A program made the translations under genes and the position numbers. A stretch of 64,000 nt of DNA from XYD2-FULL-39-9 sp964561035 (lineage in GTDB: Bacteria > Patescibacteriota > Patescibacteriia > Magasanikbacterales > GWA2-37-8): the NCBI GenBank assembly GCA_964561035.1, contig CAZLNR010000001.1, forward strand, positions 69,540-133,539, given 5' to 3'. The notes below the pieces were generated by a model. The model did no database searches. It worked only from the letters and a program-made list of their open reading frames with translations, and was not told the DNA's origin. Below, in pieces: positions 33,052-41,211 of the stretch. Position 1 is the stretch's first letter; the number at the start of each line of letters is the position of its first letter.

Positions 33052-33465
33052 TGTGCCGTGAGCCTAAAACACTCGTTTGCGGTTCGTCTTAAAGACTCTC
33101 TTCTTTTTTTCGCAATATGGGACATACTTCCGGGTGAAACCCTGGACAATGCGATTGAGCGCATTGAATTTTCTCGTCCAGTCTTTGCGAGCGCAGGGCA
33201 TCTTGATGTGGTGTTAGGAATGTTGCGAAATAGACGGTTGAAACTCAAAGGTTGGCGTACGCTATTTGGCGTGGGAGAGAAGTGTCGTATGCCGCTTGGT
33301 AATGGTGCTTTGGAGGGGGTGTGCGGTCTTGATGTGAGGGGTAAATCCATCTGGATTTACAGAGGTTCCTGCGTACCGACACGACAGTCTGGCGTGCTCG
33401 TGTTCGTAGCCGAACGTCCTGCAACAAAGGTGTAAGGGATGCCTGCTCACAAACACCTCCTTACT
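33042..33465 (+). ncRNA. Candidate large structured RNA with end-to-end closing helix
   Basis: The ends pair: AAGGAGGTGT (33045-33054) with ACACCTCCTT (33453-33462), 10 bp, then GTGAGC (33058-33063) with GCTCAC (33445-33450), 6 bp, separated by a 3x2 internal loop. Inside are perfect local hairpins: CAATGCG-ATTGAG-CGCATTG (33147-33166), GTAAATCC-ATCT-GGATTTAC (33341-33360), ACACGA / TCGTGT (33379-33403) and GTTCG-TAGC-CGAAC (33402-33415), and a CCGGG / CCTGG-type stem at 33130-33145. The block is visibly richer in GC than its surroundings, a known sign of structured RNA in AT-rich genomes. No T-tract terminator is evident. No known family recognised. Confidence 0.5.
33058..33435 (+). CDS. Orphan 125-codon ORF inside the structured element
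   Basis: GTG-started ORF (MSLKHSFAVRLKDSLLFFAI...) with AAGGAGGTG six to eight bases upstream, the only textbook Shine-Dalgarno in the window. The predicted protein is basic, has three cysteines and no recognised domain. Third-position GC is higher than in neighbouring genes. The putative ribosome site and start codon are both part of the long-range closing helix, and the strong hairpins lie in the reading frame. Either a small foreign gene with a self-masking mRNA, or a chance ORF in a non-coding RNA; I lean slightly to the latter. Confidence 0.35.
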   Translation: MSLKHSFAVRLKDSLLFFAIWDILPGETLDNAIERIEFSRPVFASAGHLDVVLGMLRNRRLKLKGWRTLFGVGEKCRMPLGNGALEGVCGLDVRGKSIWIYRGSCVPTRQSGVLVFVAERPATKV

Positions 33466-33561
33466 CCTGATCTGAACTATAGTTATAAATGTAATAATCA
33501 GAAGATTGATTATTGTTTGTTTTTAGTTTCTTCTATATACTTAAGATAGTTGCTGTGTTTT

Positions 33562-35679
33562 ATGCTGATAGTTATTTTGTTAATTTATCTCTTTATATTT
33601 GGACAGCTCGCCACTCTGCTGCTTAGGCGGTTTTTTGGTTTTACTAAAAATTTTTCTACTTTAATACTAGGTATGTTTTTGGTAGGTATAACAGCCAGCT
33701 GGCTTGGAGGGTTGGCCTTGATTTTTTTCACCTGGCAGCCGGTTACATTTGCCAGTGTGCTTGTGCTTAATGGGTTGTTGTATGTTCCGGCTTTGCGTTA
33801 TAAAAAAAATAGTTATAGCCAGGATAGTAGTGTCGCGCAACCTGATAATGCTATGAGGGTGGATGTATGGACTGTGCTTGGTGTTGTTGTGTTTTTCGCA
33901 TGTTTAGTTTATGGGTTTATTCTGCTTTCGCAATCTCGTTCTGGCGATGCAATTTTGACTCCATGGCAAACCATATCGCCGTTTTATATATATGTTTTTT
34001 TTGTTGCCACTTTCACTCTTGGGCTGCTTATTTTTTCCTCGTTAAAAACAAAAACAATTCTGCTATTTTTAATTTTACAAACATTTTTACTGCACAGCTA
34101 TTTGCCAATGTCGCATAAGTTTATCTATGGTGCAGATGGCTGGCGACATATCGCTAACGAGCAAAGATTTTTAGAAGGCAAAAAGTTTTTGCAGCCGCAG
34201 CTTGCTGGTGTAAGCGAACACAGTTCGTCGATAATGGAAAATTTTCAATCAAAAATAGGACAGCTGTCCTATGGAAATTTTTGGGCAGCCAATATTATGT
34301 TGGCGCAAATTTTTAAAACCGACTTGATTACGATAACTAAATGGTTTTTGCCGGTTCTTTGGTCGCTTGTATTTCCGCTGCTGCTGTTTGAGCTTGGTTT
34401 GTTGTTCGGATGGGGTGATAAAAAATCATTGTTTTTTTCTTGGCTTGGCCTATTGCCATTTGCCTGGCATGCTGCCGGTTCATTTTCACTGCCAGTTAAT
34501 TTTGGGTTTTTAATATGGTTATTTTTCTTATTGCTTTTACTCAAGCGATTAACAATTCCAAAATCAGGGCAAATGCTGTTGTTGGTTATAGCGGGTCTAA
34601 GTTTTGCGTTTGGATATAGTTTATTCTTTGTATTATTTGGTTTAGCATTTTTAACAGGGGAGTTTTTGCTTGTTCCGTTCAGGTTATCACAGAGAATCAA
34701 AAAAATTATCGCTGCTTGTGTAGTCGCTTTTGCTATTCCCGGACTAGAATTATTGGCAGGATATAGTCAGGCCACAATTCAAGTTGGCTGGCTTGGTCAG
34801 ATTAAGCAGTTGATAGGAAATTTGCTTGGCGTATATTTTGCCAGCGGTCCTCGGCCGCACGACATTTCAACTGGTAATATTATACTAAACCAAACTCCGG
34901 CTGCGGCATTTGTCTTCAATATATTTGTGGATTGGCGCTGGTGGCTGGTTGGTTTCATGCTTTGTTTTTTTGGATTTGTTATATATGGGCAAATTAAAGC
35001 TTGGCACCAAGACAGGCTAGCGGTGCAGTGGATGTCGGTTTTTTCTACAGGTATATTTATAGGATATATAATTTCAAATTATTTTTTATCAGGCTCGCAT
35101 ATTTTGGCTCGGCGATTAGACGGGGTAGTTGCACTGATTTTAATAAGTCTTTTTTCATATGGCATATTTGAATGCTGGAAAAAAATTCAGTTGCTATTTT
35201 TAAAAAATGGCGCAAAACATCCTCAGTTAAAATTAACGTTTGTGATAATAGCGGTTATGTTGCTTGCGGCGTTTACGACTGCTTCTTACAGCATTGGTCC
35301 GGATACAGAAACCGTAAGCGCTCAAGAGTACGACGCGATGCAAGAAATTTGGATTCAAAGCGCGTTGTACGAGCCTCGGCATTTTTGCGTACTTGCCAAT
35401 ACGTACCCGCTGCTGGCGCTGGAGGCAATTTCTTCCAAGGAAGTAATTGGCGGTAATTTTCCTATAGATGCAAACTTTGGGCAGTCAGAATTAATTAAAT
35501 TATATGGTTTGATGCAAAATAATGACGCATTAACCGATCTACAGGATGTGTCGTTGCTGGAAAGTTTTACAGACGGATGTTGGTATGTAGAAGCCGGTCA
35601 AGTAAATGCGGTAGAGAAGATAAATTATTTTAATAAGTTTTATCCACAAATGAAAACTTTTTTTCTTAAATCCAAATAA
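33562..35679 (+). CDS. Large polytopic membrane protein, unknown
   Basis: 705 residues from the ATG at 33562 (a TTG four codons earlier is less likely). About 15 hydrophobic segments in the first 570 residues, then one more (LTFVIIAVMLLAAFTTASYSIG, about 575-595) and a soluble tail of about 110 residues. A loop near 190-240 contains YGADGWRHIANEQRFLEGK, the GADGWRH part recalling acidic loops of membrane glycosyltransferases (GT-C fold), but no certain catalytic motif is visible. A role in surface glycan or lipid transfer is only a guess. HIT and Nudix genes follow on the same strand. Confidence 0.7.
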   Translation: MLIVILLIYLFIFGQLATLLLRRFFGFTKNFSTLILGMFLVGITASWLGGLALIFFTWQPVTFASVLVLNGLLYVPALRYKKNSYSQDSSVAQPDNAMRVDVWTVLGVVVFFACLVYGFILLSQSRSGDAILTPWQTISPFYIYVFFVATFTLGLLIFSSLKTKTILLFLILQTFLLHSYLPMSHKFIYGADGWRHIANEQRFLEGKKFLQPQLAGVSEHSSSIMENFQSKIGQLSYGNFWAANIMLAQIFKTDLITITKWFLPVLWSLVFPLLLFELGLLFGWGDKKSLFFSWLGLLPFAWHAAGSFSLPVNFGFLIWLFFLLLLLKRLTIPKSGQMLLLVIAGLSFAFGYSLFFVLFGLAFLTGEFLLVPFRLSQRIKKIIAACVVAFAIPGLELLAGYSQATIQVGWLGQIKQLIGNLLGVYFASGPRPHDISTGNIILNQTPAAAFVFNIFVDWRWWLVGFMLCFFGFVIYGQIKAWHQDRLAVQWMSVFSTGIFIGYIISNYFLSGSHILARRLDGVVALILISLFSYGIFECWKKIQLLFLKNGAKHPQLKLTFVIIAVMLLAAFTTASYSIGPDTETVSAQEYDAMQEIWIQSALYEPRHFCVLANTYPLLALEAISSKEVIGGNFPIDANFGQSELIKLYGLMQNNDALTDLQDVSLLESFTDGCWYVEAGQVNAVEKINYFNKFYPQMKTFFLKSK

Positions 35680-35680
35680 T

Positions 35681-36094
35681 ATGCAAGACTGCTTATTTTG
35701 TAAAATCGTTGCGGGAGAAATTCCAAATTATACCGTATACGAAGATGAAAATGTGCTGGCGTTTCTAGATATTTTTCCATGCGCTAAAGGACATACGGTA
35801 GTTGTGCCAAAAAAACACTGCGCGTCTTTGTGGGATATTTCCACAGAAGATTTTATGCGCGTGGCGGCTGGCGTGCAAACTGCCGCTGGCAAAGTCCGTT
35901 CAGCTATCAATCCGGACGCTATGAATATTGGTATTAATAATGGGGCTGCAGCGGGTCAGGCCGTAGCTCATATGCATTGGCATATTATTCCGCGTTGGGA
36001 AAAAGATGGGGGAGGTAGTATGCATTCCATTGTGCGCAGTCATGGCGCAGATGCAGATCCAAAGCAAGTGGCGCAATTGTTCTCACAATCATAA
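35681..36094 (+). CDS. HIT-family nucleotide hydrolase/transferase
   Basis: 137 residues. N-terminal CLFCKIVAGEIPNYTVYEDE with DIFPCAKGHTVVVPKKH, and the catalytic histidine triad HMHWHIIPRW near residue 95. HINT/Fhit-like, acting on nucleoside phosphoramidates or dinucleotides. One base after the large membrane protein and 5 bases before the Nudix gene, suggesting one transcript. Confidence 0.93.
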   Translation: MQDCLFCKIVAGEIPNYTVYEDENVLAFLDIFPCAKGHTVVVPKKHCASLWDISTEDFMRVAAGVQTAAGKVRSAINPDAMNIGINNGAAAGQAVAHMHWHIIPRWEKDGGGSMHSIVRSHGADADPKQVAQLFSQS

Positions 36095-36099
36095 TATAT

Positions 36100-36633
36100 A
36101 TGCGCAAAACTTCTTCGGAAATTATTCACAAAAATCAATGGTGGGAATATAAAAAAGACCAGATAATTAGGCCGGATGGTTCATCGGGCGAGTATTATTA
36201 TATAGAAACTGCTGGCAATGCATTGGTGGTGCCGGTTTTGGATGATGGTAGGTTGGTATTGGTGCGTCAGCATCGATACTTGTCGGATCGGCATAGTGTA
36301 GAATTTCCTGGCGGTGGCATTGGCCCGGGAGAAACACCTTCTGAGGGCGCATTGCGTGAGTTGCGCGAAGAAACCGGCTATACCGCAGATAATCTTATTA
36401 AAGTTGGATGTTTTGAACCCGATATTGGTGTAGTCAAAGATGAATCGCACGTGTTTATCGCTCACGATCTGTCGTTAGTGGCACAGCCGGTTGTAAATGC
36501 GTACGAGCAAACCGAAGTGTTGGTGCGTCGTGTTGATGAGTTTGAGGAAATGATAAAGCGCGGTGATATTTGGGATGGTCAGGTTTTAGCTGTGTGGGCA
36601 TTGGTTCGTGATATGTTGCGCAATCACGCGTAA
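36100..36633 (+). CDS. Nudix hydrolase, ADP-ribose pyrophosphatase-like
   Basis: 177 residues. The Nudix box is complete: GGGIGPGETPSEGALREL followed by REETGY (residues about 70-92). Beta-strand YYYIETAGNALVVPVLDDGRLVLVRQHRY before it is typical of the ADPRase subgroup. Probably clears ADP-ribose or related nucleotide-sugar metabolites. Cotranscribed with the HIT gene. Confidence 0.9.
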   Translation: MRKTSSEIIHKNQWWEYKKDQIIRPDGSSGEYYYIETAGNALVVPVLDDGRLVLVRQHRYLSDRHSVEFPGGGIGPGETPSEGALRELREETGYTADNLIKVGCFEPDIGVVKDESHVFIAHDLSLVAQPVVNAYEQTEVLVRRVDEFEEMIKRGDIWDGQVLAVWALVRDMLRNHA

Positions 36634-36646
36634 TCATTTCGGTTCG

Positions 36647-36676
36647 TTGTACTGTATGCTGCGGGTATGTTATACT
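36647..36676 (+). promoter_or_regulatory. promoter of the VirD4/HerA-like ATPase gene
   Basis: TTGTAC (36647-36652), 18-base spacer, TATACT (36671-36676), about 22 bases before the ATG at 36699. Confidence 0.55.
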
Positions 36677-36698
36677 GTAGCAGTAAGATATTTTTTGT

Positions 36699-38780
36699 AT
36701 GAGCAATCATGATTCACATGATGCTGGTCATGGCAGTAGCGACCATCATGATGAGAATAAAGCCAAAACTGAAAACATAGCGGGTAATTCTGATATTAAT
36801 TTTTTTGCGTCCACCAATTTTCGCAATAGCAACCGTAAATTCGGCATAAAACTGGATGATCGCCGCCGCCATATGTATGTGGTAGGTAAGACTGGTATGG
36901 GCAAGACAACGCTTTTGGAAAACATGGTGCTTAACGATATTTATGCCGGACATGGGGTGGGCGTGGTAGATCCGCACGGCGACTTTGCTGAAAAGATAAT
37001 TGATTACATTCCACCGCATCGCATAAATGATGTTGTGTATTTTAATCCGGCGGACATGGAATTTCCGATTGGCTTTAATATTTTAGAAACCATTGATCCG
37101 CGCTATCGCCATTTGGTTGCGGCAGGCCTAATGGGTGTATTTAAAAAAATATGGCCGGATGTGTGGAGTTCGCGCATGGAATACATTTTAAACAATACAT
37201 TACTAGCGCTTATAGAATATCCAAACACCACGCTTCTCGGTATTAACCGGTTGTTGGCGGATGAAACATATCGTAAGCGAGTGGTGCGCAACTTAAAAGA
37301 TCCAGTCATTCGTTCTTTCTGGGAAACAGAATTTGCCGGATATAACGATCGTTATAAGCAAGAAGCAGTGGCGCCGCTGCAAAATAAAATCGGTCAATTT
37401 TTATCTGCATCAGTTATTCGCAATATTGTGGCGCAGGTTCGCTCGCGCATCAATATCCGCGAGATAATGGATAGCCGAAAGATTTTTATCATGAATCTTT
37501 CCAAAGGTAGAATTGGTGAAGATAATTCTCGTTTGCTGGGCGGCATGTTGATTACCAAAATTCAGCTGGCAGCCATGGAACGCGTTGATACTGCCGAAAA
37601 AGACCGTAAAGATTTCTTTTTGTATGTAGATGAATTTCAAAACTTTGCCACAGAAAGTTTTTCAAACATTTTGTCCGAAGCCCGCAAATATCGCCTAGAT
37701 CTCATTATGGCGCACCAGTACATGGAGCAGCTCGACGAGAATGTTTTGGCAGCGGTAATCGGTAACGTCGGTACGCTGGTAACATTTAGAGTCGGTTCTA
37801 CTGATGCGGAAATTTTGGCAAAAGAATTCGCGCCAACTTTTGTGGAAACCGATCTGGTCAATCTTACTAAATTTCAAATTTATCTCAAGCTCATGATTGA
37901 TGGCGTGGCTTCACAGCCATTTTCTGCCAATACCTTGTCTCCGATCAATTTATCTACGGGCAGCTTTGATAAAGTGGTGCGCGTCTCTCGTGAAAGATAT
38001 GCAACTAACCGCGCCAACATTGAAGATAAAATTATTCGCTGGACAGGCATGGATGCTGGTGCGTCGGATGGATCTGGTGATGACGATGAAGGTGGAGGAA
38101 GCGCTGAAGATATTGATGTTGCGCCAGAAAAGAAAATAAAAAAAGATGATGATGAAGAATATACAGAAGATGAAGAGGGGATGCCGGTCAAAATTTTTAC
38201 GCCAGAAAAAAAACCGGCTCAAGATAAACAAAATCAAAATAATTCAAAACCATTTGGAGATAAAAATAAAAAGCCTGCTGCAAAAACGCCGGGTCAACAA
38301 CCGCAACCTGCTCAAAAGAAGCCGGAAGAAAGAAGAGGCCAGCAGTCCGCGCCAAAACCAGTAGGTGATAAAAATAAATCAAATCAACACCATAATAATC
38401 AAAATCAAAAAAAGAAACCTGATCTTGGGCAAGGCAGTCCGATTTTGTTGGTAGATGCCGAACAAAAAGGCATCAGTCTGTCACAAGCAATGCAGACAAA
38501 TAAGCAGACTGTAAAAAAAGAGCTGCCTGATATATCTAGCGAAGAAACTTCCAATACCGCTATTTCCGAACCGCAAATTACGCCAGCCAAACCAGAAGAA
38601 GAGCCTATAGCCCCAAAACAGGAGATGCAGCCCGATTTTGCTAAAGAATCCTCCCCGCACCCAGTGTTGGAGTCTAAAGGTTATGATCCGATAAGACCAG
38701 ATAATAAAGCTGTATCTTCGCCTCAAACAGGCGTTATTTCAGGCAAAATTCCACCTCATACTACTGTGAAGCTAGACTAG
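36699..38780 (+). CDS. VirD4/HerA-like DNA-translocase-type ATPase with long charged tail
   Basis: 693 residues. A His/Asp-rich N-terminus (SNHDSHDAGHGSSDHHDENK) may bind metal. DUF87-type motor: Walker A VVGKTGMGKTTLLENM (about 62-77), VGVVDPHGDFAEKI, Walker B FFLYVDEFQNF (about 310) and the TraM-recognition-like AHQYMEQLDENVLAAVIGNV. From about residue 450 the protein becomes low complexity: an acidic stretch (DDDEGGG, DDDEEYTEDEE), then a 200-residue Lys/Gln/Asn/Pro-rich tail. No other type IV secretion or pilus genes lie nearby and no membrane helix precedes the motor. Possible roles: DNA uptake, conjugation remnant or DNA processing. Confidence 0.88.
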   Translation: MSNHDSHDAGHGSSDHHDENKAKTENIAGNSDINFFASTNFRNSNRKFGIKLDDRRRHMYVVGKTGMGKTTLLENMVLNDIYAGHGVGVVDPHGDFAEKIIDYIPPHRINDVVYFNPADMEFPIGFNILETIDPRYRHLVAAGLMGVFKKIWPDVWSSRMEYILNNTLLALIEYPNTTLLGINRLLADETYRKRVVRNLKDPVIRSFWETEFAGYNDRYKQEAVAPLQNKIGQFLSASVIRNIVAQVRSRINIREIMDSRKIFIMNLSKGRIGEDNSRLLGGMLITKIQLAAMERVDTAEKDRKDFFLYVDEFQNFATESFSNILSEARKYRLDLIMAHQYMEQLDENVLAAVIGNVGTLVTFRVGSTDAEILAKEFAPTFVETDLVNLTKFQIYLKLMIDGVASQPFSANTLSPINLSTGSFDKVVRVSRERYATNRANIEDKIIRWTGMDAGASDGSGDDDEGGGSAEDIDVAPEKKIKKDDDEEYTEDEEGMPVKIFTPEKKPAQDKQNQNNSKPFGDKNKKPAAKTPGQQPQPAQKKPEERRGQQSAPKPVGDKNKSNQHHNNQNQKKKPDLGQGSPILLVDAEQKGISLSQAMQTNKQTVKKELPDISSEETSNTAISEPQITPAKPEEEPIAPKQEMQPDFAKESSPHPVLESKGYDPIRPDNKAVSSPQTGVISGKIPPHTTVKLD

Positions 38781-38827
38781 GGTTTTATCTTTTTGGAATA
38801 CCCAGCATGTAACTATAGGTAGGCTGT

Positions 38828-38856
38828 TTGACAAGTACCTCATTTTGTGGTATAAT
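38828..38856 (+). promoter_or_regulatory. perfect consensus promoter for CxxC protein
   Basis: TTGACA (38828-38833), 17-base spacer, TATAAT (38851-38856): the only full-consensus promoter found in the window. Confidence 0.88.
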
Positions 38857-38883
38857 GTGTTCATAAAAATTGGGCAACAACAG

Positions 38884-38931
38884 TTCCCAAAATAGGTCGA
38901 CATAAATCAATCTCAAAAACCATTTTGGGAA
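38884..38931 (+). promoter_or_regulatory. 5'-UTR inverted repeat
   Basis: TTCCCAAAAT (38884-38893) and ATTTTGGGAA (38922-38931), 10 perfect pairs around a 28-base loop, inside the 85-base leader of the CxxC gene and ending 17 bases before its ATG. Could control translation or stability. Confidence 0.55.
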
Positions 38932-38948
38932 CAAACAAGTACAAAACT

Positions 38949-39257
38949 ATGGCATTCGACGGAACAAGACAAATGTACAATGTGGATCTTACTTGCGCAA
39001 AATGCGGTAACCACATCTCACAATTGCCTTTCGAACCAAAAGGAGATCGCCCAGTTTATTGCTTTGACTGCAATAAAGCGTTTCGTCAAACTAGAGGTGA
39101 CGATCGCGGTAGAGGTCCTCGCGCTCCAAGACAAATGTACAGCGTCAACGTAGCTTGTGCAGAATGTGGCACTCAGATCACGGAATTACCATTCCAACCA
39201 TCTGGAGACAAGCCAGTATACTGCAAAAACTGCATGATGGCTCGCAGAAATTCCTAA
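38949..39257 (+). CDS. Duplicated CxxC...CxxC zinc-ribbon protein
   Basis: 102 residues from the ATG at 38949. Two near-identical units: MYNVDLTCAKCG with PVYCFDC (about 9-46) and MYSVNVACAECG with PVYCKNC (about 64-100), each a CxxC pair spaced by 18 residues and containing LPF-P-GD-PVYC. They are joined by an Arg/Gly-rich linker (TRGDDRGRGPRAPRQ). This resembles the CxxC-x17-CxxC domain family widespread in CPR, of unknown role and probably nucleic-acid binding. It is expected to be highly expressed given its promoter; it is monocistronic with a GNRA-loop terminator. Confidence 0.85.
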   Translation: MAFDGTRQMYNVDLTCAKCGNHISQLPFEPKGDRPVYCFDCNKAFRQTRGDDRGRGPRAPRQMYSVNVACAECGTQITELPFQPSGDKPVYCKNCMMARRNS

Positions 39258-39275
39258 TTAAGAATTTTAAACAAG

Positions 39276-39305
39276 ATACCGTCGGGAAACCGATGGTATT
39301 TTGTT
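39276..39305 (+). terminator. intrinsic terminator with GAAA tetraloop
   Basis: Stem ATACCGTCGG / CCGATGGTAT (one G-T pair) closed by GAAA, followed by a T-rich run. Confidence 0.85.
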
Positions 39306-39353
39306 TTTAAAATAAAAGTTGAATTTTTTGGTTAATTCTGATATGTTTCTGGT

Positions 39354-40442
39354 ATGAAAAATAAAAATAATGCAAAAACTAAAGTTCTAGTCGCCATGAG
39401 CGGGGGAGTTGATTCTTCAGTGGCGGCAGCACTGCTTGTGTCCCAAGGTTATGATGTAACAGGCGTATTTGTTGTAAATTACGAAGAAGAAAACGAAGAA
39501 ATGGTAAAATGCTGGACAGCAGATTATCAGGACGCGTTGCGGGTGGCGGCGCATCTTGATATACCACTGGTTCGTTGGGATTTTAAAAAAGCATATAAAG
39601 CATCTGTGCTTGACTATATGTATGCCGAGTATCGAGCTGGCAGAACTCCGAATCCGGATGTATTGTGTAATAAATTTGTAAAATTTGGCGCGTGGCTTGA
39701 TAAGGCGCGTCAGCTCGGTTTTGATAAGTTGGCTACAGGTCACTATGCTCTATTAGGCGGACAATTAGCAAAGTCAAAAAATAACACAATTAAATTATTG
39801 CAAGCTAAAGACGACAATAAAGATCAAACCTATTTTTTACATCAATTAAATCAAGATCAGCTTGCCCGCACATTGTTTCCGTTAGGAAATTACACTAAAC
39901 CGCAGGTAAGAAAATTGGCTAAAAAATTTGGGTTGCCAACCGCGGAAAAAGAAGAAAGCATGGGTATTTGTTTTGTGGGTGAAGTGCCGATGAAAGAATT
40001 TTTAGCAAAAGAAATAAAATCAAAAAAAGGCAATATTATATTGAGTAGCGGCGAAGTGCTGGGTCAGCATGATGGACTTCCGTTTTATACGATTGGGCAG
40101 CGAAGTTTGGCAGTAAAAACCAATGCTAACAAGCCATTGTTTGTGGTTGATAAGCGAGTTGATACGAATGAGCTGGTTGTTGGTTATGAAGACGATCCGT
40201 TATTGTATAAAAAAGAATCTGGGATTTCCGATATGTATTGGGTTTCTGGTGTTGAGCCAAAACTGCCGCTATCCTGCAAGATCAGGTTGCGTCATCGCCA
40301 GCCACTGCAAAACGCGACAGTAAATAAGAAAGATGGAAAAATAATTGTACAATTTTATAAACCGCAGCGCGCAGTTACTCCTGGTCAATTTGCTGTTATG
40401 TATAAAAATGGCCAATGTTTGGGCGGGGGAACTGTCATTTAA
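39354..40442 (+). CDS. mnmA: tRNA-specific 2-thiouridylase MnmA
   Basis: Thiolates U34 of Lys, Glu and Gln tRNAs. 362 residues: PP-loop KVLVAMSGGVDSSVAAALL (about 10-28), NPDVLCNKFVKFG with one catalytic cysteine, ATGHYALL, DQTYFLHQL, KEESMGICFVGE with the second cysteine, and the C-terminal beta-barrel domain. No ribosome-binding site is visible before the ATG. Confidence 0.95.
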   Translation: MKNKNNAKTKVLVAMSGGVDSSVAAALLVSQGYDVTGVFVVNYEEENEEMVKCWTADYQDALRVAAHLDIPLVRWDFKKAYKASVLDYMYAEYRAGRTPNPDVLCNKFVKFGAWLDKARQLGFDKLATGHYALLGGQLAKSKNNTIKLLQAKDDNKDQTYFLHQLNQDQLARTLFPLGNYTKPQVRKLAKKFGLPTAEKEESMGICFVGEVPMKEFLAKEIKSKKGNIILSSGEVLGQHDGLPFYTIGQRSLAVKTNANKPLFVVDKRVDTNELVVGYEDDPLLYKKESGISDMYWVSGVEPKLPLSCKIRLRHRQPLQNATVNKKDGKIIVQFYKPQRAVTPGQFAVMYKNGQCLGGGTVI

Positions 40443-40469
40443 AAAATCAAAAAATACCATCTGATTTTT
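40442..40469 (+). terminator. weak terminator after mnmA
   Basis: AAAAATCA (40442-40449) / TGATTTTT (40462-40469), 12-base loop. Confidence 0.45.
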
Positions 40470-40470
40470 C

Positions 40471-40499
40471 TTGAATTTTGTCAAGGACAGTGGTATGAT
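40471..40499 (+). promoter_or_regulatory. promoter of the 40.5-kb membrane protein gene
   Basis: TTGAAT (40471-40476), 17-base spacer, TATGAT (40494-40499). Confidence 0.6.
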
Positions 40500-40521
40500 T
40501 TAAGAGGAGTAACTAGAAGGT

Positions 40522-41205
40522 ATGTTTTTATTAGGTTTTATTTATTTATTTTTACTTGGCATTCCATTGGGGATTGTATTTTATCTGTACTCAAAATTTA
40601 CAAAATTAGGGGTTTCTTTTTTTAATGCAATGGGATTTTCTTATATTATAGTAATAATTATATTTCCAGCATTATATTTATTTGCTCAGATTTTTTCAAA
40701 TTTATATTTTAATAGTCCTCTAATTTTATTTTTTCCATTATTTGCTGTTATTTTTACTGTATTTTTTTTGTATAAAGTTTTTAAAATTAAGTTATCACAG
40801 GTGGTTATTTTATTAGTGCTTGAAGCTATTACTGTCATCTTATATTTATATTTTGCTATATATACATCAAGTTTAGTCCTTAAAACATTCCATGGTGTAC
40901 CACGATATTTTTGCATGTATGGCGAAGTTGATTCAAGAGGTGTCTGCAATCAGGATGGCCTAGCAGCTGCAGGGGATGGGGTGTTTGAGAGAGTTAATAT
41001 TTTTCATCCCCAACATATAGATTTTAGCCTAACCCAAGGTAAGCTTTTGTTAGTTAAAAATCCTTTTACAGGTAATTTAGAAGTTGTTAAGTTCGAAAGC
41101 AAAGAGCCTTATGGAGATAAGTTAAATGTAATTTCTGTGGATTCACTTGGGCGGACTTCTACTGTTCAAATATATAGACAAGATATAAAAGGAGTAGATT
41201 ATTAA
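40522..41205 (+). CDS. Membrane protein with S26-like or processing-linked tail, unknown
   Basis: 227 residues, very AT-rich. Four hydrophobic segments (about 2-22, 32-58, 62-88 and 93-118) then a soluble C-terminal domain. That domain holds FHPQHIDFSLTQGKLLLVKNPFTGNLEVVKFESK, beta-rich and vaguely like signal-peptidase or S24/S26 tails, but no catalytic Ser-Lys pair can be assigned. A purine-rich AGAGGAG lies about 15 bases before the ATG. alaS follows after 6 bases. Composition suggests recent acquisition. Confidence 0.55.
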   Translation: MFLLGFIYLFLLGIPLGIVFYLYSKFTKLGVSFFNAMGFSYIIVIIIFPALYLFAQIFSNLYFNSPLILFFPLFAVIFTVFFLYKVFKIKLSQVVILLVLEAITVILYLYFAIYTSSLVLKTFHGVPRYFCMYGEVDSRGVCNQDGLAAAGDGVFERVNIFHPQHIDFSLTQGKLLLVKNPFTGNLEVVKFESKEPYGDKLNVISVDSLGRTSTVQIYRQDIKGVDY

Positions 41206-41211
41206 AATAAT

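Noticed and set aside
33042..33465. Identification as RNase P RNA or tmRNA
   Set aside because: No GAGGAAAGUCC / ACAGAA pair of RNase P and no tRNA-like ends or tag region of tmRNA on either strand.
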